A DNA stretch of 28,094 nt. Source: Hyphomonadaceae bacterium UBA2389. GTDB taxonomy: Bacteria; Pseudomonadota; Alphaproteobacteria; Caulobacterales; Aquidulcibacteraceae. Where the stretch lies: assembly GCA_002343395.1 (NCBI GenBank), contig DDSN01000089.1, positions 535 to 28,628 on the forward strand, read 5' to 3'. The translations under genes and the position numbers were made by a program. Position 1 is the first letter of the stretch. Each line of letters begins with the position of its first letter. This document shows positions 24,357-28,094 of the stretch, in pieces. The notes beneath the pieces are model-generated. The model worked only from the letters and a program-made list of their open reading frames with translations. It was not told the origin of the DNA and did not search any database.

Positions 24357-26072
24357 ATGGGTGGGTCAACGGTACATTTCGCTACGCTCGATTGGTTGGT
24401 GGTCGGCGCCTATTTCGCGGTGCTTGCCGGCATTGCGATCTGGGTTGCGATGATGCGCGAAAAGACGACGACCGACTACTTTCTCGCTAGCCGTAACGCC
24501 GGCTGGTTCCTGATCGGCACGTCAATCTTCGCTTCCAACATTGGCGCCGAGCACCTCGTCGGCCTCGCCGGGTCTGGCGCCGGGTCGGGCATGGCGTATG
24601 CACACTGGGAGCTGCACTCCTATCTTTGCATCGTTCTTGGTTGGATTTTCGCGCCGTTCTACCTGCGTTCAAACGTATTCACGACGCCGGAGTTCCTGGA
24701 GAAACGCTATACGCCCGCGACGCGCACCGCGCTCTCGCTCATTTTTCTTGTGAGCTACATCCTCACCAAGGCGTCCGTGACCATCTATGCCGGCGCCATC
24801 ACCATAAAAACGATCTTGGGCTTTGACACCGTCGCTATCCCTGGGCTCGGCGATGTTGATTTCTTCTGGGTCGCTGCGCTGTCACTCGTCGTCATCACCG
24901 GTCTCTACACGATCGTCGGCGGCATGAAGGCGGTATTGTGGACCGAAGGCATCCAAGCGCCCCTGCTGCTGATCGGCTCGGTGGTGATCCTAATTGTCGG
25001 GCTTGACCGCATTGGCGGCATGGACGCGCTCCGCGCCGCCAACGCCGACACAATCTCGATGTGGCGGCCGCTTTCGACGACCGCGGAGACGCAAGGCTTC
25101 CCCGGCTTCCTGTTCGACCAAAGCGACACGCCATGGCTTGGCGTGATGCTCGCGTCGCCGATCCTCGGCCTTTGGTACTGGTGTACCGACCAATACATCG
25201 TTCAGCGAATTCTGGCGGCCAAAAACCTTGGCGAAGCGCGGCGCGGCGCCATCTTCGCGGGCTATCTGAAGCTCTTCCCAGTATTCATCTTCCTCATTCC
25301 GGGGATGATCGCGATAACCCTGCAGCAGCAAGGCGCGCCCGGATTCGCCGAGATGACGAGCCCCGACCAAGCGTTCCCGCTGCTCGCGTCCTACTTGTTG
25401 CCGGACGGTTTGCGCGGTTTGGTGCTGGCGGGCATGCTGGCGGCGCTCATGAGCTCGCTGGCCTCGCTGTTTAATTCAACGGCGACGCTGTTCACGGTCG
25501 ACTTCTACAAGCGGATACGCCCGCAATCTTCCGAAGCGCACCTTGTTTCAGTGGGGCGGATCGCGACAATCGTCGTGGTTGGATTGGGCATCGCCTGGAT
25601 TCCAATCCTGCTGCAAATTTCCGACGGGCAACTCTACGCGGCTCTACAATTGGTGCAGGCCTTGATCGCCCCAGCGATCGCGGCGGTGTTCGTCCTTGGC
25701 ATTGCGTCCAAATACGTCTCGCCGATTTCAGGTCTTGTCGGTTTGATCAGCGGCTTCGGCGTCGGCATGACGCGCCTCTTTCTGCAAACGAGCAGCGACG
25801 CCGGCGCAACTTATTCAGGCGCGGTGCAAACCTTCGTGGATGTTAACTGGCTCTACTTCGCATTCCTGCTGTTTGTGTTCACCTGCCTCGTCATCCTGGT
25901 CGTGAGCACATTCACGCCCAAGGCCGACGCCGCCAAGCTCGCGGGACTCACTCGCGATACGGTGACGGCTGAGCAGAAGACGGAGGTGCGCGCGAGTTAT
26001 GGCGTGTGGGACATCGCCCACTCAATCGCCATTCTCGCGATCATCGCGGGGGTTTATATCTATTTTTGGTGA
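24357..26072 (+). CDS. Sodium/solute symporter, SGLT (SSS) family
   Basis: A 571-residue inner-membrane protein with about 14 hydrophobic segments. Characteristic stretches are TTDYFLASRNAGWFLIGTSIFASNIGAEHLVGLAGSGA split across the first helices, FYLRSNVFTTPEFLEKRY, GLYTIVGGMKAVLWTEGIQ, and PILGLWYWCTDQYIVQRILAAKN. Together these match vSGLT-type sugar:sodium symporters. GGGGGAG precedes the ATG. As last gene of the run it gives a second inner-membrane uptake route, probably for glucose or galactose released by GH97. The family also transports myo-inositol and other solutes, so the substrate is an inference from context. Confidence 0.93.
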   Translation: MGGSTVHFATLDWLVVGAYFAVLAGIAIWVAMMREKTTTDYFLASRNAGWFLIGTSIFASNIGAEHLVGLAGSGAGSGMAYAHWELHSYLCIVLGWIFAPFYLRSNVFTTPEFLEKRYTPATRTALSLIFLVSYILTKASVTIYAGAITIKTILGFDTVAIPGLGDVDFFWVAALSLVVITGLYTIVGGMKAVLWTEGIQAPLLLIGSVVILIVGLDRIGGMDALRAANADTISMWRPLSTTAETQGFPGFLFDQSDTPWLGVMLASPILGLWYWCTDQYIVQRILAAKNLGEARRGAIFAGYLKLFPVFIFLIPGMIAITLQQQGAPGFAEMTSPDQAFPLLASYLLPDGLRGLVLAGMLAALMSSLASLFNSTATLFTVDFYKRIRPQSSEAHLVSVGRIATIVVVGLGIAWIPILLQISDGQLYAALQLVQALIAPAIAAVFVLGIASKYVSPISGLVGLISGFGVGMTRLFLQTSSDAGATYSGAVQTFVDVNWLYFAFLLFVFTCLVILVVSTFTPKADAAKLAGLTRDTVTAEQKTEVRASYGVWDIAHSIAILAIIAGVYIYFW

Positions 26073-26105
26073 GCGACGGCGCCTTCCACGCACCGCTGAC
26101 GCTCC

Positions 26106-26471
26106 TCATCGCACGGCTTGTCCCGCATGCCCGTCGGATCGACCCAGCCGATTGATGGGGTTGTCAGCATAGACGCCGATTTCGTCCATCAATTGCTCGG
26201 TGTAGAGCGCCCACCCTTCGGAGTAGGCCGCGAAAAACATCATCGCGCTACGGATGAACGGAATGCCTTCCGCCTCTTGCTGGAGCGCGAACTGCCAGTG
26301 ATGGCCCGGAATGCCCTCGTGATAAGTCAGAGACGGTAAGCTGAGCTTGGCAAGCTCGTTCATGTCGCGCATGTTGATGTAGTAAACACCGGGGCGGGAG
26401 CCATCGAGCGCCGGCGCATTGTAGTACCCTCCCGGCGCGCCCGATTCCGTGTACTCAGGAATACGCCTACC
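26106..26471 (-). pseudogene. Truncated DUF885 metallopeptidase-like fragment
   Basis: About 121 residues of a DUF885 family protein (normally near 550-600 residues) are visible. The fragment begins around RRIPEYTES, includes the metal-site motif HEGIPGHHWQ and FAAYSEGWALYTEQL, and loses similarity after NPINRLG. Both ends are missing. The open frame continues upstream to about 27038 only by chance, through unrelated DNA. The left edge lies 34 bp after the SGLT stop. The right edge coincides with the start of a different gene fragment at about 26470, suggesting disruption by insertion or recombination. Confidence 0.8.
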
Positions 26472-26480
26472 GATCAGGCC

Positions 26481-26606
26481 ATGCTCGCGCGCTGGCAAGC
26501 GCTCGTCGCCCTGACGCCCGCCGATCAGCGCACCATCCTCGACACGCTCGACGCACTCATCCGCGACGCCCGCGCGCGACGCGCTTACGCGCCAGCCGGC
26601 GCCTGA
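26481..26606 (+). pseudogene. C-terminal tail of an unidentified, possibly regulator-like protein
   Basis: Forty-one codons beginning at an ATG, reading MLARWQALVALTPADQRT and ending ARARRAYAPAGA. The frame is already open just before the ATG (TDQA). The helical LTPADQRTILDTLDALI pattern resembles the tail of small helix-turn-helix proteins, but the DNA-binding part is absent. It starts right where the DUF885 fragment ends, so it is probably a truncated remnant. It could instead be a tiny intact gene coupled to the DUF6429 gene 10 bp downstream. Confidence 0.4.
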
Positions 26607-26616
26607 CGCCGGCGCC

Positions 26617-26853
26617 ATGCGCGGCGACATCGATCCCGACCGCATAGACGATGCGACGCTCGCCCTCCTCCTGCTCGGGCTGCACGACGGCGCCGGGTCT
26701 GTCTGGAAGAGCTTCGATTGGAGCGCGCTCGACCGGCTGCACGCCAAGGGGCTGATTTCCGATCCGAGGCGCAAAGCCAAATCGGTCATGCTCTCCGACG
26801 CCGGCCGCGCCGAGGCCGAGCGGTTGTTCGCTGAGCTGTTCTCACGTCGCTGA
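26617..26853 (+). CDS. DUF6429 family protein
   Basis: The 78-residue protein reads IDPDRIDDATLALLLLGLHD, then WKSFDWSALDRLHAKGLISDP and KAKSVMLSDAGRAEAERLF. This matches my memory of the DUF6429 family, small proteins often near mobile elements in proteobacteria. The C-terminal half looks like a winged-helix (RLHAKGLI, followed by a beta hairpin and helix). No function is established. It lies between a gene remnant and an IS110 transposase, consistent with accessory DNA. The ATG is the only sensible start; no strong ribosome binding site is visible. Confidence 0.72.
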   Translation: MRGDIDPDRIDDATLALLLLGLHDGAGSVWKSFDWSALDRLHAKGLISDPRRKAKSVMLSDAGRAEAERLFAELFSRR

Positions 26854-26871
26854 TCAGCTTCATGCATTGAA

Positions 26872-26893
26872 GCGGATCGATCCTTCGATCCGC
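26872..26893 (+). terminator. Hairpin downstream of DUF6429 gene
   Basis: GCGGATCGA and TCGATCCGC form a perfect 9-bp stem around TCCT, 18 bases after the DUF6429 stop. No T tract follows, so it is a hairpin that may aid termination rather than a classic intrinsic terminator. Confidence 0.45.
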
Positions 26894-26914
26894 GTCCCCA
26901 GCCCTGGCGACGGA

Positions 26915-26990
26915 CGGCCGTGCGGGTCAATCCCCAAAGCCCGAAGGGGCCGCGCGTCAGCGCGGCGGGATTGACGCGCGCGGGCGGCCG
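26915..26990. repeat. Nested inverted-repeat element with three stems
   Basis: GTCAATCCC (26926-26934) pairs with GGGATTGAC (26967-26975). Inside lie two small hairpins: GCCC-GAAG-GGGC (26939-26950) and CGCGC-GTCA-GCGCG (26951-26964). Outside, CGGCCG (26915-26920) can pair with CGGCCG (26985-26990). Together they give a compact three-way-junction-like fold. It may be a REP-like palindromic repeat, a recombination target or a structured RNA. Confidence 0.5.
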
Positions 26991-27130
26991 GCGCACTTCG
27001 CCGCAAGGTCTGCGGCACCGCTCGATGACGTGCCGCACGTTTCAGCCTTGATGCGCTTGGCTTTCTTCGAGGTCTGCCGCGCCCTTAATCTTGCACTCCT
27101 AACCGCATTCACTGTGCGATCTTTGAGCAT
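26957..27130 (-). CDS. Doubtful small basic ORF, 57 residues
   Basis: An ATG at 27130 with AGGAG 8 bases upstream opens a frame beginning MLKDRTVNAVRSARLRARQT and rich in Lys/Arg (SKKAKRIKAE). The C-terminal half runs into the GC-rich structured repeat and looks like chance coding. No homology is recognised. The good ribosome binding site is the only positive evidence; the ATG also lies inside an inverted-repeat arm. Confidence 0.25.
   Translation of the reverse strand: MLKDRTVNAVRSARLRARQTSKKAKRIKAETCGTSSSGAADLAAKCAGRPRASIPPR
27011..27037. repeat. 8-bp inverted repeat
   Basis: TGCGGCAC and GTGCCGCA form a perfect stem around an 11-base loop. A shorter alternative, GCCGCA with TGCGGC, overlaps its left arm (27000-27016). 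No T tract follows. Confidence 0.45.
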
Positions 27131-27138
27131 GCAAGATT
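27087..27138. repeat. Separated 9-bp inverted repeat near the probable IS edge
   Basis: AATCTTGCA (27087-27095) and TGCAAGATT (27130-27138) are exact complements 34 bases apart; the adjoining CTC/GAG extends the pairing with a 2-base bulge. The position, about 270 bp beyond the transposase stop, makes it a candidate for subterminal or target symmetry of the IS110-type element. Confidence 0.4.
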
Positions 27139-27409
27139 CTCCTGTTTCATGTGTTGAGCACAAAGTGTGCTTTTCGTCCACGTGCGTAAATCCGGATCAG
27201 ACGCGCCATGCACTCCTCCGTGCTCACCGCGGGCCTTGGGTGTTGTGCCGGCCGGCGGGGCGCAATTGTGCGTCGGGTTCGCGGGGCCACGTCCATCAGG
27301 CACTACAGCGCGATCGAAGTCGCAAGCAAGATACCGGGCTTTCCCGCCGCCTTGGTGTTGCGTCGTCTCCTTCATCCGCTCGCGCGGATTCTGTTCGAGC
27401 CTCCTTGTT
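27139..27409 (-). ncRNA. Candidate guide (bridge/seek) RNA region of the IS110-family element
   Basis: About 270 bases without a convincing gene follow the transposase stop on its own strand. IS110/IS1111 elements encode a structured guide RNA in the non-coding DNA flanking the transposase. On the minus strand the first hairpin, ATCCGC-GCGA-GCGGAT (27374-27389), has a GNRA-type loop and begins about 20 bases after the stop. CGGG-AAAG-CCCG and an AGCACA-3 nt-TGTGCT stem (27157-27171) also occur. The exact RNA ends, its guide loops and even the IS subgroup cannot be fixed from this window. Confidence 0.35.
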
Positions 27410-28094
27410 TCAGGCTGGGATCAATTTCGCATTGGTTGCGCCAAGCTGCTTCTGGGCTTTGCGTTCGGCTTCCCGCTCAGGCATCGGCGCACCGGGGACG
27501 AGTTCAAACTCGGTGCCGTCACACCACATCGCCCACATCGCCATGGCTAGGCGCCGCGCCACAGCGATCGCCGCCTTGTGATGACCTTTGGTCTTCATCA
27601 GCTTCTCACCCCAGATTTTGATCGCCGCCTTGCCGCGATATTTGGTCAGCAGAATGTGCCCAGCTTCGTAGAGCGCGCGCCGCACCGCCTGATCGCCCAT
27701 TTTCGAGATCGCCCCCTGACGGTCGGTCTTGCCCGACTGCCAGCGCTTCGGCGTCAGCCCAAAATAGGCCCCGACCAACTTGGCGTTGGCGAAGCGCGCC
27801 GGATCATCGATCGCCGTCTTGAAGCTCAAGGCCGCAATCGGCCCAACCCCTGGAATACGCAAAAACCGCCGGCAAAGTTCGTCGCGGGCAACGACGCCGA
27901 TCACCAGCTTGTGCAGCCGCGCGATCTCCTCGACCAAGACGGTGCGCACCCGCAGCATCGCCTCGACCAGGCCCGACAGAACCGCGTCGTCGCCGACCAG
28001 CTCACGCGCCCGCGCCCCAAAGCCGTGCTTGTTGCAAACCCCCATCCGAAGCCCAAAAATCTTCAGCGATTGGCGGATCGAGTTTTCGACATCG
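27410..28094 (-). CDS. IS110-family transposase, N-terminus beyond window edge
   Basis: The frame is open from the window end through 27410, giving about 227 residues. The C-terminal Transposase_20 (IS116/IS110/IS902) domain is clear: FLRIPGVGPIAALSFKTAIDDPARFANAKLVGAYFGLTPKR, split as RIPGVGPIAALSF and KLVGAYFGLTPKRWQSG, followed by KMGDQAVRRALYEAGHILL and AAIAVARRLAMAMWAMW. A methionine at 28045 is internal; the codons before it (SIRQSLKIFGLR) continue the family alignment. The N-terminal DEDD catalytic RuvC-like domain must lie outside the window, so integrity cannot be judged. The visible part has no frameshift. Confidence 0.93.
   Translation of the reverse strand, partial: DVENSIRQSLKIFGLRMGVCNKHGFGARARELVGDDAVLSGLVEAMLRVRTVLVEEIARLHKLVIGVVARDELCRRFLRIPGVGPIAALSFKTAIDDPARFANAKLVGAYFGLTPKRWQSGKTDRQGAISKMGDQAVRRALYEAGHILLTKYRGKAAIKIWGEKLMKTKGHHKAAIAVARRLAMAMWAMWCDGTEFELVPGAPMPEREAERKAQKQLGATNAKLIPA

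Larger units (their letters stand above)
26854..27138. other. Gene-poor stretch rich in inverted repeats
   Basis: Between the DUF6429 stop and the IS110-associated DNA I see at least four separate inverted repeats, listed individually below, and one doubtful small ORF. No recognisable protein domain, tRNA or CRISPR is present. The density of structure is much higher than in the other intergenic regions of the window. Confidence 0.6.
27139..28094 (-). mobile_element. IS110-family insertion sequence, partial
   Basis: The element comprises the transposase below plus its downstream non-coding flank. The 5' part of the element lies beyond the window. IS110-type elements lack classical terminal inverted repeats and usually make no target duplication, so the downstream edge given here is only an estimate based on where repeat structure changes. 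Confidence 0.55.

Noticed and set aside
26106..27038. 310-codon minus-strand frame as one protein
   Set aside because: Only the last 121 codons match a family (DUF885); the rest crosses the DUF6429 gene and structured repeats and is chance coding.
26854..27138. CRISPR array
   Set aside because: The repeats are inverted pairs of different sequence, not regularly spaced direct repeats.
27109..27375. 88-codon minus-strand frame downstream of the transposase
   Set aside because: Composition (many Gly, Pro, His, Cys) and lack of any family pattern suggest non-coding IS flank rather than a gene, though GAAGGAG-like bases occur near its start.

Overview
The window looks like a chromosomal segment of a GC-rich alphaproteobacterium, most likely of the Caulobacterales/Hyphomonadaceae type. 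The reasons are the rimP-nusA-ylxR-infB order, an alphaproteobacterial IF-2 N-terminus, and a TonB-dependent receptor paired with a flavin-dependent halogenase inside a sugar-utilisation locus. The lineage call is an inference from gene content; no rRNA or tRNA gene was seen.

Region 1 (1-7185, all minus strand) is housekeeping. It holds infB (cut by the window edge), a YlxR/L7Ae-type RNA-binding protein, nusA and rimP. Upstream of rimP lie a small PH-like membrane protein, a degenerate cold-shock-domain protein overlapping a fasciclin-domain gene, a canonical cold-shock protein with a long leader, and two small overlapping hypothetical genes. A near-perfect intrinsic terminator sits directly in front of rimP, in the place expected for a NusA-sensitive attenuator.

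Region 2 (7355-26072) is an alpha-glucan (starch/maltodextrin) utilisation locus. A minus-strand arm encodes a TonB-dependent receptor and a halogenase, with a terminator between them. The divergent plus-strand arm starts with a secreted GH13 amylase-type enzyme and a cytoplasmic GH13 alpha-glucosidase. A LacI-family regulator (minus) follows, then a second plus-strand run: periplasmic GH97 alpha-glucosidase, a CBM20-esterase lipoprotein, an MFS disaccharide transporter, a GH13 amylase lipoprotein, a second halogenase and an SGLT-type sodium/solute symporter. A plausible flow is surface hydrolysis, outer-membrane import by the TonB receptor, periplasmic trimming by GH97 and lipoprotein amylase, inner-membrane uptake by the MFS and SSS carriers, and final cleavage by the cytoplasmic alpha-glucosidase, all under the LacI regulator. 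Candidate operators (an 18-bp inverted repeat and repeated TGCAAA half-sites) lie in the divergent promoter region. The role of the two halogenases is not explained by this pathway.

Region 3 (26106-28094) is a mobile-element scar. It holds a truncated DUF885 metallopeptidase fragment, the tail of an unidentified (possibly regulator-like) gene, a DUF6429 gene, about 550 bp rich in inverted repeats, and the C-terminal part of an IS110-family transposase that runs off the window end. The non-coding DNA just downstream of the transposase is a candidate site for the guide (bridge/seek) RNA known from IS110/IS1111 elements.
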